The notes under the pieces: generated by a model
Database searches by the model: none
The model's input: the letters and a program-made list of their open reading frames with translations, nothing else
What the model was told of the DNA's origin: nothing
Part shown: positions 11,668-19,398 of the stretch, one piece after another
Layout of the letters: each line of letters starts with the position of its first letter
How positions within the stretch are numbered: the first letter of the stretch is position 1
Program-made: the position numbers and the translations under genes
Origin: a virus
IMG/VR virus record: IMGVR_UViG_3300020159_002253
Coordinates: 1-22,406 of that record
Reading direction: 5' to 3' (one strand)
Length of the DNA stretch: 22,406 bases

Positions 11668-13071
11668 ATGTCAAACTATCATTATAGCGATATGCAAAGT
11701 ATTCAATTGCTAACAGAAGACCTAAGCGGGGTTGTCGCATTTACTGGACAGTCCATCAACAAGCGTCTGCATGTTGATAGGGAAAAAGGCATCATCAAAG
11801 GCGTAAAAATTATTGGGTTCAACTCCCAAAACGGTAGAAAATATACGCCTGAAGCTTTAAAAGAAGCCGTACCAATGTACGAAGGAATCAAGGTAAACAT
11901 AGATCATCCTGAAAATGGGCCAACTCAACAGCGTTCCTCCCATGACAGGTTTGGCAAGTTTATCAATGTGCGGTTCCAAGAAAACGAAGGGGTTTTTGGT
12001 GACCTTCTTTACTTGAAGAACCATCCCTTGGCAGAATCCGTATGTGAAGCTGCTGAACGGGAAGAGCTAAATGATGTATTTGGAATGTCGCACAATGCCC
12101 AAGGTGAGGGTATGGTGGACAAAAAGAATGTTTTTGTGGTTTCAAAAATAACGGAAGTTCGCCATGTCGATCTCGTCGCAGACCCGGCAACGACTAAATC
12201 GCTTACGGAATCGCAATCGCCAGCAGAGCAAGAAACAGAAGAAGCAGCTGGGAGTGGAGTTCGTTACAAGAGTAAAAGACAAGCTGTGGGCGCAAAAAGA
12301 AAATTCACGAAAGCAAAAAGCAAGGGAGCGGTAAAGCCTACTGGTACGCTCAAGGAGGCTGAGGTGGAACCGGACAATAAGGTTTCTGTCAGCAAAAACG
12401 AAAGATTTAAAGAAGAATTGCATACAAAAGTCATGCGAATTCTTTGCAGAAATGACACGGCTGATGACAAAAAAGCTGACGAACTAATTGATTTGGTATC
12501 TAAAGAAATTGGGGGCAAAGAGATGGACACTACAGAAAGTCTTGAAGAGACCAAAAACATGGAATCTCAAATTGAAGAAGCGAAAGACCCTGACATGGAT
12601 GACAAGAAGTCTACCAAGGTAGACTCTTCAAAAGATGAGGATGAGATTGAGGAAGGTTCCTCAAAATGTGAGAAATGTGGTTCTTCTTATTCCAAGATGG
12701 AAGCAAAAGAAGAAGAAGACGAAGACGAGGAAGACGAAGGTCACGAAGACGAGAAGCAAGACAAGAAGATGATGAAAAAAGAAATCAAGAAGGCTATGAA
12801 AGAGTCAAAAGACCCTTCCGAGCGGCTTGCATATTATGAAGCGAAAGAAGAGATTCGCGAAATTTGCGAAGCCAACAATATTGATTTTGAAGAAGCATTT
12901 GTTGATGACCTTTCGGGTTTGGCTCGCGCCTCGAAGGAGCGTTTGATTAAGCGGATGGCTACTGCATCCGCAAAGCCCAAATGTTCGCCCACTCAGGCTA
13001 CATTCCAAGAGTCTAAGAGTGGATCGAAATTGCCAGAGGGTGAGTCTCTGTTCCGTTGGTTGTCTAACTAA
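11668..13071 (+). CDS. Prohead protease fused to scaffold-like domain, 467 aa
   Basis: Residues about 30-185 form a prohead serine protease: KVNIDHP with the likely catalytic His80, DRFGKFINV, LLYLKNHPLAESV, GMSHNAQG with the likely nucleophile Ser141, and EVRHVDLVADPATT supplying the likely third residue. This fits the herpesvirus/HK97-type assembly protease fold that cleaves scaffold and capsid during maturation. The remaining ~280 residues are strongly charged, with Glu/Lys/Asp runs near 350-375 and helical segments, like a scaffolding protein; no separate scaffold gene is present before the capsid gene. A lone CEKC pair sits near residue 333. The gene starts six bases after the previous stop, with a weak ribosome binding site. 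Confidence 0.87.
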   Translation: MSNYHYSDMQSIQLLTEDLSGVVAFTGQSINKRLHVDREKGIIKGVKIIGFNSQNGRKYTPEALKEAVPMYEGIKVNIDHPENGPTQQRSSHDRFGKFINVRFQENEGVFGDLLYLKNHPLAESVCEAAEREELNDVFGMSHNAQGEGMVDKKNVFVVSKITEVRHVDLVADPATTKSLTESQSPAEQETEEAAGSGVRYKSKRQAVGAKRKFTKAKSKGAVKPTGTLKEAEVEPDNKVSVSKNERFKEELHTKVMRILCRNDTADDKKADELIDLVSKEIGGKEMDTTESLEETKNMESQIEEAKDPDMDDKKSTKVDSSKDEDEIEEGSSKCEKCGSSYSKMEAKEEEDEDEEDEGHEDEKQDKKMMKKEIKKAMKESKDPSERLAYYEAKEEIREICEANNIDFEEAFVDDLSGLARASKERLIKRMATASAKPKCSPTQATFQESKSGSKLPEGESLFRWLSN

Positions 13072-13093
13072 TTTTAGAAAGGGGTATTGAGCA

Positions 13094-13633
13094 ATGAGTA
13101 CGACTTTTGGTGGGGCCAGGCTTTACAAACCAGCAACTGATACGGTTATGAATCTGCCTAGCGCAGCTTCGACCGCCATCACTCCTGGTGATCTACTGTT
13201 TTGGGACACAACTAACAAGGTTCTTAAACCTTTTGATGCTTATGTGGCAACTGGAACGGTTAACACCGATCAAGCTGCTATCCGCGCGGTTTTCGCTGGA
13301 GTGGCTCTCCAAGGCAAATTGGCGGCTGATGCTAGTGCTGGTTACCCAGCTTTCAACGGTGAAGGCATCACCTTCACGCCTGATGCCCTGTATGAGGCTA
13401 CTTGTGCAGCAGCAACTTTCGAGCCCGGCGATCTGGTTGCAGCTTCGGTTGCAGCAACTGCTGGTGCGGGCAATGTTGCCGCACAGAGCGTTGTGAAGAC
13501 CACCGATTCTGGTGAGGCACTTGGTTATGTGGTTGAGCGTTATGCATCGAATACCACATCGGTGCGAGTGCGGTTGATCGGGCGTTGGTCGCCTTACAAC
13601 TTCGCTGATTACAACACCATCACCTCGGCCTGA
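13094..13633 (+). CDS. Head decoration protein (probable), 179 aa
   Basis: The small Ala/Thr/Val-rich beta protein directly before the major capsid gene is typically a capsid decoration or stabilising protein. The sequence shows the usual features of such proteins (ITPGDLLFWDTTNKVLKP, FAGVALQGK, FEPGDLVAA, GYVVERYASNTTSVRVRLIG), resembling proteins annotated as DUF2190-like. That assignment is from memory and not confirmed. AAAGGGG (13078-13084) lies nine bases before ATG 13094. Codon use is GC-richer than in the early genes, consistent with high late expression. Confidence 0.75.
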   Translation: MSTTFGGARLYKPATDTVMNLPSAASTAITPGDLLFWDTTNKVLKPFDAYVATGTVNTDQAAIRAVFAGVALQGKLAADASAGYPAFNGEGITFTPDALYEATCAAATFEPGDLVAASVAATAGAGNVAAQSVVKTTDSGEALGYVVERYASNTTSVRVRLIGRWSPYNFADYNTITSA

Positions 13634-13663
13634 TCCCTAACACAATAAGAAAGGTACTGATCC

Positions 13664-15007
13664 ATGAACACGCTTAAGCTTCGCAACCTGTACGAGTCAC
13701 GAGTCAAGGAAGGCAATGGCCGCTGGCGTTTCCTGACGGAGATGCGCCAAGGCTTGGGTCTTTGCGACAAGGATGGCAATGACAACCGGGATTTCGCCGG
13801 TAACCTGAAACTGTCCGAGCGCAGCTTGCGCCCTGAGCAGTTCAGCCTGCAAGAGTTGGCCGAATCTATTATCGGTCCAAGCTGGCGTTCGCTGTTCAAT
13901 CCCGATTCACGGGCACTTGGACAGTACACCCAAGCTGCATCGATGATGGAAAACAACGGCTACGCTGGTGACAAGCGGGCCTTGTTGGAAACCACCGGAT
14001 TCGGTCTTGACCCATCCGCCTTCCTCAACATCAACACCTTTACCGCTATTGTTGGCGGTCTGGTGGAAGTCAAGATTCTGGAAGCGTTCCAGAACCCTGC
14101 CCTGATTGCTGATCGTCTGATGCCCGTCGAAGCTACCAAGCTTAACGGTCAGAAGATCATCGGTGTTCAGAACATTGGTGATCGTGGTCGCAAACGCGCC
14201 CCCGGTGAAACCCATACCAGGGCTCAGTTCGGTGAGCGTTGGATTCAGACCCCAGAGACCCGTGAAAACGCACTCGCCATCGATGTGCTGAAAGAAACGG
14301 TGTTCTTTGACCTGACTGGCCAAATCCTCCAGCAGGCTGGCAATGTTGGTCTTGAGCTTGCATACCGCAAGGAGCTGGAAGTTATTGACACCATCATCGG
14401 TGTGAATAACTCCTTTATCTACAACGGTACTGGCTACAACACCTACCAAACCAGCCGGACCTTGGGTGTTCTGAATGCCCATACCAACCAGTTGATCGAC
14501 TGGACCTCGCTCCAATCGACCGTTCTGCTGTTCTCCCGGATGGAAGACCCCCATACCGGCAAGCGTCTGTTGATCACGCCGAACACGATCTTGGTGAATC
14601 CCGCCAAGCTTGCAACGGCTAACCTGATCGTGGGTGCTAACGGAACCGAAAGGCGTACTGCCCCAGGTTCAAGCATGTCTGGTACTGATATCCTTAACAT
14701 CAGCACCGGAAGTGGTAACCCATACTCCGGTCAATTCCAAGTTCTCTCCAGCCCTCTGTTTGAGCAACGCGCTCTGGCAGCGGATGGTCTGAACCTGAAC
14801 CAAGGCAACTCTGATGGCTTGTGGTTCATGATGGAAGCTGGCAAGAGCTTTAAGTACATGCAGAACTACCCGCTGACCGTTCAGCAGGCTGCACCTAACC
14901 AGTACGAAATGCTGGATCGCGGTATCGTTGCAAGCTACTTTGCCAACGAGCGCGGTATCCCAAGCGTTTGGAGTCCTTGGCATGTTGTCAAGAACAACAA
15001 TGCCTAA
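13664..15007 (+). CDS. Major capsid protein, 447 aa
   Basis: Assigned from position (after protease/scaffold and decoration genes), size and character: an N-terminal charged helical segment (about 1-60) that may act as the cleavable delta-like region, then a long HK97-fold-like body with ALLETTGFGLDPSAFLNINT, VEVKILEAFQNPALIADRLM, RENALAIDVLKETVFFDLTG, a nucleotide-free beta-rich middle, and a C-terminal FANERGIPSVWSPWHVVK. Synonymous codon use is distinctly biased to C-ending codons (acc, aac, ctg, cgt/c) compared with adjacent genes, as expected for the most abundant virion protein. GAAAGG (13649-13654) precedes ATG 13664. Confidence 0.85.
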   Translation: MNTLKLRNLYESRVKEGNGRWRFLTEMRQGLGLCDKDGNDNRDFAGNLKLSERSLRPEQFSLQELAESIIGPSWRSLFNPDSRALGQYTQAASMMENNGYAGDKRALLETTGFGLDPSAFLNINTFTAIVGGLVEVKILEAFQNPALIADRLMPVEATKLNGQKIIGVQNIGDRGRKRAPGETHTRAQFGERWIQTPETRENALAIDVLKETVFFDLTGQILQQAGNVGLELAYRKELEVIDTIIGVNNSFIYNGTGYNTYQTSRTLGVLNAHTNQLIDWTSLQSTVLLFSRMEDPHTGKRLLITPNTILVNPAKLATANLIVGANGTERRTAPGSSMSGTDILNISTGSGNPYSGQFQVLSSPLFEQRALAADGLNLNQGNSDGLWFMMEAGKSFKYMQNYPLTVQQAAPNQYEMLDRGIVASYFANERGIPSVWSPWHVVKNNNA

Positions 15008-15024
15008 TTAGAGGTAATGAGCTA

Positions 15025-15222
15025 ATGCAACCCACCCAGCAAAAGCCTCAAGTATCTCAGCCGGTAATACGCCCTTGGGAAGTCTCAGGAATGGGACTCC
15101 CAAGGGTGTTTATCCAAGCCTATACGAGAGAGCAAGCAAGAAACGAGTATCGCATTCGTTTCGGTCTGCACGAATCAAGGCCCGTTACAGCAACGGAGTA
15201 TAAAGATGGCAGCGGAAAGTGA
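15025..15222 (+). CDS. Small hypothetical protein, 65 aa
   Basis: The start ATG 15025 has GAGGTAA (15011-15017) upstream; longer versions begin inside the capsid gene. The segment VSGMGLPRVFIQAYTREQAR followed by EYRIRFGL has the look of a short beta-alpha module that I recall after capsid genes in Planctomycetota prophages, without known function. It overlaps the following gene by 17 bp. A role in head completion is suggested only by position. Confidence 0.6.
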   Translation: MQPTQQKPQVSQPVIRPWEVSGMGLPRVFIQAYTREQARNEYRIRFGLHESRPVTATEYKDGSGK

Positions 15223-15424
15223 TCTTGATGCTGCTGTAGACAACTTGGCCGCCGCTATAAGGCAGGCGACAATTGATCCCAAGCCAAACTACACGGTTGA
15301 CGGTCAAACCGTTAACTGGGGCGATTATCTGCATATTCTAACAACAAAAATGAGTGTTTTGGTTAAAGCCCGCCAGCTTGTAGCTGGTCCGTACCAACGC
15401 ATGACGAGGATGAAATCCAAATGA
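15206..15424 (+). CDS. Small helical protein, 72 aa
   Basis: Family uncharacterised. The protein has a helical N-terminus (LDAAVDNLAAAIRQATID), then PKPNYTVDGQTVNWGDYL, then a second helix and a basic end; small proteins with this SVDG/TVDG-x-x-VxWGEYL-like centre occur after capsid genes in related prophages (recalled, not searched). GGAG (15197-15200) precedes ATG 15206, which overlaps the previous stop. It ends in an ATGA overlap with the next gene (15421-15424). It is possibly a small head-tail adaptor. Confidence 0.65.
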   Translation: MAAESDLDAAVDNLAAAIRQATIDPKPNYTVDGQTVNWGDYLHILTTKMSVLVKARQLVAGPYQRMTRMKSK

Positions 15425-15738
15425 AATACGCAATAATCAATACTACCACCATAGGCGACAATGCTATCGTTCCGGCAGTCGCAGGCAAGAGAATCAAGGT
15501 TCTTCACTACACCGTTGGGTGTGATCAGAACATTGACATTTATTGGAAATCCAACTCAACCAGGATTTCAGGTCCAATCTTCTTAGCTTCCAGCACCTCG
15601 ATTTCTGCCGGATATGGCGCGGCATCTCCAGCCGGTTTCGTTGCAATGCTAGAAACTGGTGTTGGCGAAGCTTTGAATCTAAATCTAAGCGGCGCAAAAA
15701 CTGTTGGTGGTCACATCACTTACTTGGTGATTGATTAA
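15421..15738 (+). CDS. Beta-rich structural protein, 105 aa
   Basis: Beta-sandwich-like sequence: GKRIKVLHYTVGCDQNIDIY, WKSNSTRISGPIFLASSTSI, then GFVAMLETGVGEALNLNLSG and HITYLVID. This pattern of a small knob-like domain (…LSxxxxVxG…ITY) is common in virion proteins such as decoration or neck/fibre proteins, but its role here is not known. Its start overlaps the previous stop as ATGA and its own stop overlaps the next ATG as TAATG, so translation is coupled along the connector genes. Confidence 0.65.
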   Translation: MKYAIINTTTIGDNAIVPAVAGKRIKVLHYTVGCDQNIDIYWKSNSTRISGPIFLASSTSISAGYGAASPAGFVAMLETGVGEALNLNLSGAKTVGGHITYLVID

Positions 15739-16361
15739 TGGCTAGTTTTGGTCCTGTATTAATATTGAAATACGAGGACGAAAAGTCCTTGGGTACTCGC
15801 GTTACCCAAGGAATGATGGAAGTTTTCTCCGAAGAGAAATCACCAAAGGAAACAGTTAAAGCACTTGGAAATAATTGGTGGAATGTAAGCAGCTTGTTCA
15901 ATTATGTTGTGAATCTGTTTAGCGGTAGAGCAAAGCCAAAGGATGTTCCAAAAGAATACAAGACAGTAAAGTCCGAACTTGTTCCAACTGAGATTGAGGA
16001 AAAGTTCAAGGTAAACAAGAAGCAAAGTAAGAAAGAATTGAAGTTAGTTGCCGATAAGATTGTTGCAAAGCACAAGCAACTAATTTCAAGAACACACCCT
16101 CCAGCATCAACTCCTGGCGAATATCCAGCCATGCGTTCTGGAACCTTGCATAGGTCAATATCGACCAGATGGGGTACTCAAAACGAAATCAAGGTTGGAT
16201 ACTCAGGCATCAAGGGGCCAACCGGGAAGCCCATCAATTATTCGCAAAAGCTTGCGGATTCTGGGCGTTTAAGCCTTATAGATACCGCCAATGCCATGAA
16301 GGGCATGACGACAGCCAGCAATAGGGAATTGCGCTGGGAATTTACCTATGAGTATGTCTAA
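15738..16361 (+). CDS. HK97 gp10-like tail completion protein, 207 aa
   Basis: The segment PPASTPGEYPAMRSGTLHRSIS (about residues 121-142) followed by KVGYSGIKG and NYSQKLADSGR is the pattern of HK97 gp10-like proteins (PPA-x-PGE-P-x-x-R-x-G-x-L-R-x-S-I), which complete the head-tail joint. The N-terminal ~115 residues, with charged KFKVNKKQSKKELK, are longer than in short family members. TAATG overlaps join it to the genes on both sides. Position after capsid and before the terminator/tube genes fits. Confidence 0.8.
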   Translation: MASFGPVLILKYEDEKSLGTRVTQGMMEVFSEEKSPKETVKALGNNWWNVSSLFNYVVNLFSGRAKPKDVPKEYKTVKSELVPTEIEEKFKVNKKQSKKELKLVADKIVAKHKQLISRTHPPASTPGEYPAMRSGTLHRSISTRWGTQNEIKVGYSGIKGPTGKPINYSQKLADSGRLSLIDTANAMKGMTTASNRELRWEFTYEYV

Positions 16362-16693
16362 TGTTAGATATATCAAACGACCACCTCATATTTGACAATA
16401 CTGAAACGGTAACGCTTCAGAACCAAGGCGAGAACGCATTAATCGTCACCAATGTGGTGCGAAGACCAGCAGTAATGCAGTTGAGCGACAGCAACGGCAA
16501 TTCTTGGTACGCAGCAGCAGTTGAATTCTGGGTTTGGAAGACTGAACTCCCAGTTCAATTCACGCCCAAGGTGAATGCTAAGATAACTGACTATCTGGGC
16601 AAGCATTACACAGTTGATTCGATTGATGACGGTGCGCTGCGAACAAGATGGGCAATTAAAGCCACATCTTTGGCTGGTGAAGGGATTAATTAA
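16361..16693 (+). CDS. Head-tail connector/stopper-like protein (probable), 110 aa
   Basis: A small protein between the gp10-like and tail terminator-like genes. It is beta-rich, with ALIVTNVVRRPAVMQ, then NSWYAAAVEFWVWKTEL and DYLGKHYTVDSI. The position and size fit the stopper/connector class that seals the portal channel and receives the tail, but no motif is diagnostic. It starts in a TAATG overlap with the previous stop and ends in another, and there is no independent ribosome binding site of note, so coupled translation is likely. Confidence 0.55.
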   Translation: MLDISNDHLIFDNTETVTLQNQGENALIVTNVVRRPAVMQLSDSNGNSWYAAAVEFWVWKTELPVQFTPKVNAKITDYLGKHYTVDSIDDGALRTRWAIKATSLAGEGIN

Positions 16694-17130
16694 TGCCTAG
16701 CATATTCTGGGATATCCTATATGCAACGAAATTAAGGTTGGAAACCATTCCTGGCATTCCAACTGTGAAGATACGCAAAAAGCCAATTCTCCTCCAAGAA
16801 GATGCAATCCCGCTAATTATCCTGACTCCAGGTAAAGAAGTAGTTGGGATGGAGGCTTTCCCAAATGTTGTGGAATACATATACGAGGTCCAGATTTCAA
16901 TAATTCGAGCTGGAAATCGTATTTATGAAACAGATGTTGAACAATTTTTGACTCTCAGGCAATCCATAAGGAATGTCCTTTATCAACCAGTATTGCCTTG
17001 GGCTTCTACTGTACTTGATAGTATTATTGAAACAAATCCTGCTTTTGATATTGTTTCAGGTGAGTCATTCAACTACGATATTTCTGGTATGGTAATCCGC
17101 TATAAGAGCATTGAGGAGCGGGTAAGCTAA
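16693..17130 (+). CDS. Tail terminator-like protein (probable), 145 aa
   Basis: An alpha/beta protein with a long N-terminal helix (about 1-20), a beta strand region (AIPLIILTPGKEVVGMEAFP) and a helix containing DVEQFLTLRQSIRNVLYQP. This resembles the layout of tail terminators (lambda gpU-type, HK97 gp10 neighbours) that cap the tube after length control. The gene lies two genes before the tube protein, as usual. The identification rests on position and layout, not a signature. TAATG overlaps occur on both sides. Confidence 0.55.
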   Translation: MPSIFWDILYATKLRLETIPGIPTVKIRKKPILLQEDAIPLIILTPGKEVVGMEAFPNVVEYIYEVQISIIRAGNRIYETDVEQFLTLRQSIRNVLYQPVLPWASTVLDSIIETNPAFDIVSGESFNYDISGMVIRYKSIEERVS

Positions 17131-17657
17131 TGGCTACATCTTTTACGCTAGACGGTTTCACTTGGGAAGCTACGGTTAATTCCGCAAGCACCAGCATGAA
17201 TCTTTCTTGGAGTCAGCAAAAAACGACTTCTGGTTTTACAGCTGTTAGCCAAGGTCCAGACTCAATATCTTTATCGGTAAGTCCTTCCTTGACGGGATTG
17301 ACTCCGATGAACATAGTCTTTAGCGAGACAAGGACTCTTGCTGCTGCCGGTAGCAAGACCTACGACTTCACGACAGCTGGTTCTCTTTACGACCTAATTG
17401 GCCAGCCATTAAATCTTTCCAGAGTGTTCTCTGTTGGACTAGTTTCCACTACTGGAACAATTGTATTTGGCCCAGGCGCATCCAACGGACTTGAATGGTT
17501 CCTTGGTGGAACAACGCCAAGCATAACGCTAACCGAAGGGGCTGGATTCCTCTTCACCTCTGGTACGCCCACCACAGTTAGTGGAACCGATAAAACAATC
17601 ACGGTTTCTTCTTCCGCTGGTGCTACTTATAAAATAGTCATTTTTGGAGGTCAGTAA
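17130..17657 (+). CDS. Structural protein, beta-rich, 175 aa
   Basis: Family not recognised. The sequence is dominated by Ser/Thr/Gly and short beta strands (FTLDGFTWEATVN, SISLSVSPSLTGL, TGTIVFGPGASNGLEWFLGG) and ends ITVSSSAGATYKIVIFGG. There is no Cys, no long helix, no signal peptide. It lies between the tail-terminator-like gene and the tube gene, so a virion role (tail decoration, neck or tube component) is likely. Its 3' end holds the GGAGG (17646-17650) used by the tube gene at 17660. Confidence 0.6.
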   Translation: MATSFTLDGFTWEATVNSASTSMNLSWSQQKTTSGFTAVSQGPDSISLSVSPSLTGLTPMNIVFSETRTLAAAGSKTYDFTTAGSLYDLIGQPLNLSRVFSVGLVSTTGTIVFGPGASNGLEWFLGGTTPSITLTEGAGFLFTSGTPTTVSGTDKTITVSSSAGATYKIVIFGGQ

Positions 17658-17659
17658 TC

Positions 17660-18103
17660 ATGGCTTATTACGCAGGGAAAACAGGCTTCCTTACTATCAC
17701 CCCGTCCGGTGGAACAGCAACTAGCCTTCACTTAGAAGAGTGGGGTTTGGAGCTTGAAACCGATGAGGTTGAATTCACCAACTTTGAAACATATGGTTTG
17801 AAAGCACTACTTGGTGGAATTCGCGGTGGAACTGTTAGCGGTTCTGGCACTCTAGAGAGTGTTACCGCTGGAACTATTATGACCGCATACCAAGCTGGAA
17901 GCGGAAAAATTGTCCAGATCGAACTTGGGTTAAATATAACTGGATCAATTGGCATTAATGTTCATGCTGTTCTAACCGGATTGACAATTGGAAACAATGT
18001 CAAGGAGAAGGCGACATTTGAATTCTCAGCTTCCCTAAGCAATATGGAAACCACAACATTCTTGCCAGTTGCCCTTCAGAATCAGGCCTTGACAATTGGC
18101 TAA
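17660..18103 (+). CDS. Major tail tube protein (probable), 147 aa
   Basis: A short beta-rich protein upstream of the chaperone and tape measure genes, where long-tailed phages encode the tube subunit. It opens YYAGKTGFLTITPSGGTAT and continues with LEEWGLELETDEVEFTNFE, then GIRGGTVSGSGTLE, the Gly-x-Val-x-Gly-type strand pair common in tube proteins, and ends with a self-complementary beta strand (KEKATFEFSASLSNMETTTF). GGAGG at 17646-17650 gives it a strong ribosome binding site. The next gene looks like a diverged paralogue. Confidence 0.75.
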   Translation: MAYYAGKTGFLTITPSGGTATSLHLEEWGLELETDEVEFTNFETYGLKALLGGIRGGTVSGSGTLESVTAGTIMTAYQAGSGKIVQIELGLNITGSIGINVHAVLTGLTIGNNVKEKATFEFSASLSNMETTTFLPVALQNQALTIG

Positions 18104-18127
18104 TTAATGTGATTGGAGGGGAAGACG

Positions 18128-18643
18128 ATGCCGTTTTACCTGGGAAAAGGTTCGCGCATCGTCTTCACCTCTTCAACTCGCCCTGGTACGATTTTAATTT
18201 TACAAGCTGATACATGGAACCTTGAATTCAAAGGGGAATCCGTCAGGGTTCCAACTATTGAACCGCTTCGTACTGAGAACATTGTCGATAACCTTGATAA
18301 TAAAAAAGACTGGAAAAATTACGGAATCCCAACCTATGTGATGAGTGGCGGGATCAGGGAAAGCAAAGTAAAAATTCACGGTTTTCATTACTACGACACA
18401 ACCGTTAGTATCAATGACGGTCCAAGAACACCGATAATTAACGAAGAAGGCAAGCTGGAAATTTTTTATACAAAAGGTGCCCAGCATCCAATTCTAAATT
18501 CAAAAGCTGTCCTTTATAAGATAGAAAAATGCATAGTCACATCTGTAGCCTTTGACATGACGGTAACAGGATGTTTAGAATATGATTTAGAGATAGAATC
18601 TACTTCTGTCGATCTGGATTACTCGCCCCACCCGAAGGTATAG
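18128..18643 (+). CDS. Second tail tube-like protein, 171 aa
   Basis: The start is ATG 18128, six bases after GGAGGGG (18115-18121); a TTG at 18113 is less likely. The N-terminus (FYLGKGSRIVFTSS, then ADTWNLEFKGESVRVPTIEP) follows the tube protein's opening (YYAGKTGFLTITPS, then EEWGLELETDEVEFTNFE) closely enough to suggest gene duplication. The middle (GIRESKVKIHGFHYYDTTVS) and end differ. It could be a minor tube subunit, a tail terminator-proximal ring, or a distal adaptor. It is less Gly/Ser-rich and more charged than 17660. Confidence 0.65.
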   Translation: MPFYLGKGSRIVFTSSTRPGTILILQADTWNLEFKGESVRVPTIEPLRTENIVDNLDNKKDWKNYGIPTYVMSGGIRESKVKIHGFHYYDTTVSINDGPRTPIINEEGKLEIFYTKGAQHPILNSKAVLYKIEKCIVTSVAFDMTVTGCLEYDLEIESTSVDLDYSPHPKV

Positions 18644-18646
18644 AAA

Positions 18647-19114
18647 ATGTCTACTGGCATCCATACCCTGTCTGATTCACTTGGCACCTCTGGAGGAGCA
18701 ATTGAATGGAACTGCTCCAAGGGAAACAAGTATAAGTTCTCCCTGCTAACCTTGGCCAAGCAATCTGAGTTTGAAAGAGCGATTGAAAGAAAGTCGCTTG
18801 ACAAGATCAGGAACATGAAAGACCTCCTTGATAAGGAGGAATATGACATTGCAATTGGGAACGCTTTGAAAGCAATCTCGGTTGGAGAGTTTTGCTTCGG
18901 CAAAGATCGATGCACCGAAGAGCTTCGTACTTTCTGGGGTGTTTCAACCATCCTTGCGATATTGGCAGGTATTGATCCAAACCAGGCTAGCACCCTGATG
19001 CATGAAAACTCTGATGTTGGACAGCTTGTAGAAACCATCGTTGAACGATCCTTCCCGGTGGCGGTGGGAAAGTCCAAGGAGGGAAAGTCGAAGAACCCAA
19101 TTGGCCCCAGTTAG
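18647..19114 (+). CDS. Tail assembly chaperone, 155 aa (frameshift donor)
   Basis: Counterpart of lambda gpG: a helical protein between tube and tape measure that guides tube polymerisation on the tape measure. It has a short N-terminal strand region, then helices (LLTLAKQSEFERAIERK, TEELRTFWGVSTILAILAGI) and a low-complexity tail. Near the 3' end are two in-frame lambda-type slippery heptamers G-GGA-AAG (19066-19072 and 19081-19087). A -1 slip at either enters the frame of the next ORF without a stop and gives a fused product of about 250 aa, the equivalent of lambda gpGT. The normal stop overlaps the next GTG as TAGTG. Confidence 0.85.
   Translation: MSTGIHTLSDSLGTSGGAIEWNCSKGNKYKFSLLTLAKQSEFERAIERKSLDKIRNMKDLLDKEEYDIAIGNALKAISVGEFCFGKDRCTEELRTFWGVSTILAILAGIDPNQASTLMHENSDVGQLVETIVERSFPVAVGKSKEGKSKNPIGPS
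19066..19087 (+). promoter_or_regulatory. Tandem -1 ribosomal frameshift sites
   Basis: GGGAAAG occurs at 19066-19072 and 19081-19087, both in register as X-XXY-YYZ with 0-frame codons GGA AAG. This is the heptamer used by phage lambda for gpG-gpGT. Only four codons separate the two. Slippage at either site reads on as VEEPNWPQL and then into the 19114 frame (19114 minus 18647 is 2 mod 3, i.e. the -1 frame). No obvious strong downstream hairpin was seen by eye. Confidence 0.85.
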
Positions 19115-19398
19115 TGGCTAATTTAGTCGATGAGCCGTACTGCTTGTCGATGGATGAAATATCGAAATTGACGATGCGCCAGATCGTTCTGATCTATTTC
19201 AGGGATAGAGACAGAAAGACTGGCGCACCTAAAAGAATTGATCCGACTTGGAGTACTCGCGAACCAGAACAAGAAGATGACCTTGAGGACGCAAAGAAGC
19301 AATTCTTCTCAATAGGCAGTTTCCTTGGAAGGTCTTATGAGGACTTGCAGGCGGAATGGGAGAAGATGATCAATGGCGAACCCAGCGGTAAATCTTGA
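19114..19398 (+). CDS. Tail assembly chaperone extension (frameshift acceptor), 94 codons
   Basis: Counterpart of the lambda T part of gpGT. The frame is open well upstream of GTG 19114 and is most likely read only after a -1 slip at 19066-19087, because no ribosome binding site precedes the GTG. Residues PYCLSMDEISKLTMRQI, then VLIYFRDRDR, form the helical start typical of these extensions, followed by an acidic region (EPEQEDDLEDAKKQFF). Its 3' end overlaps the tape measure start by 26 bp. It could also be translated separately from the TAGTG overlap at low level. Confidence 0.75.
   Translation: MANLVDEPYCLSMDEISKLTMRQIVLIYFRDRDRKTGAPKRIDPTWSTREPEQEDDLEDAKKQFFSIGSFLGRSYEDLQAEWEKMINGEPSGKS

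Noticed and set aside
13907-14554. 215-codon minus-strand frame
   Set aside because: It is the shadow of the strongly codon-biased major capsid gene, with no ribosome binding site and no recognisable domain.
18113-18127. TTG start for the second tube-like gene
   Set aside because: It would overlap and precede the strong GGAGGGG ribosome binding site, which is placed for ATG 18128.
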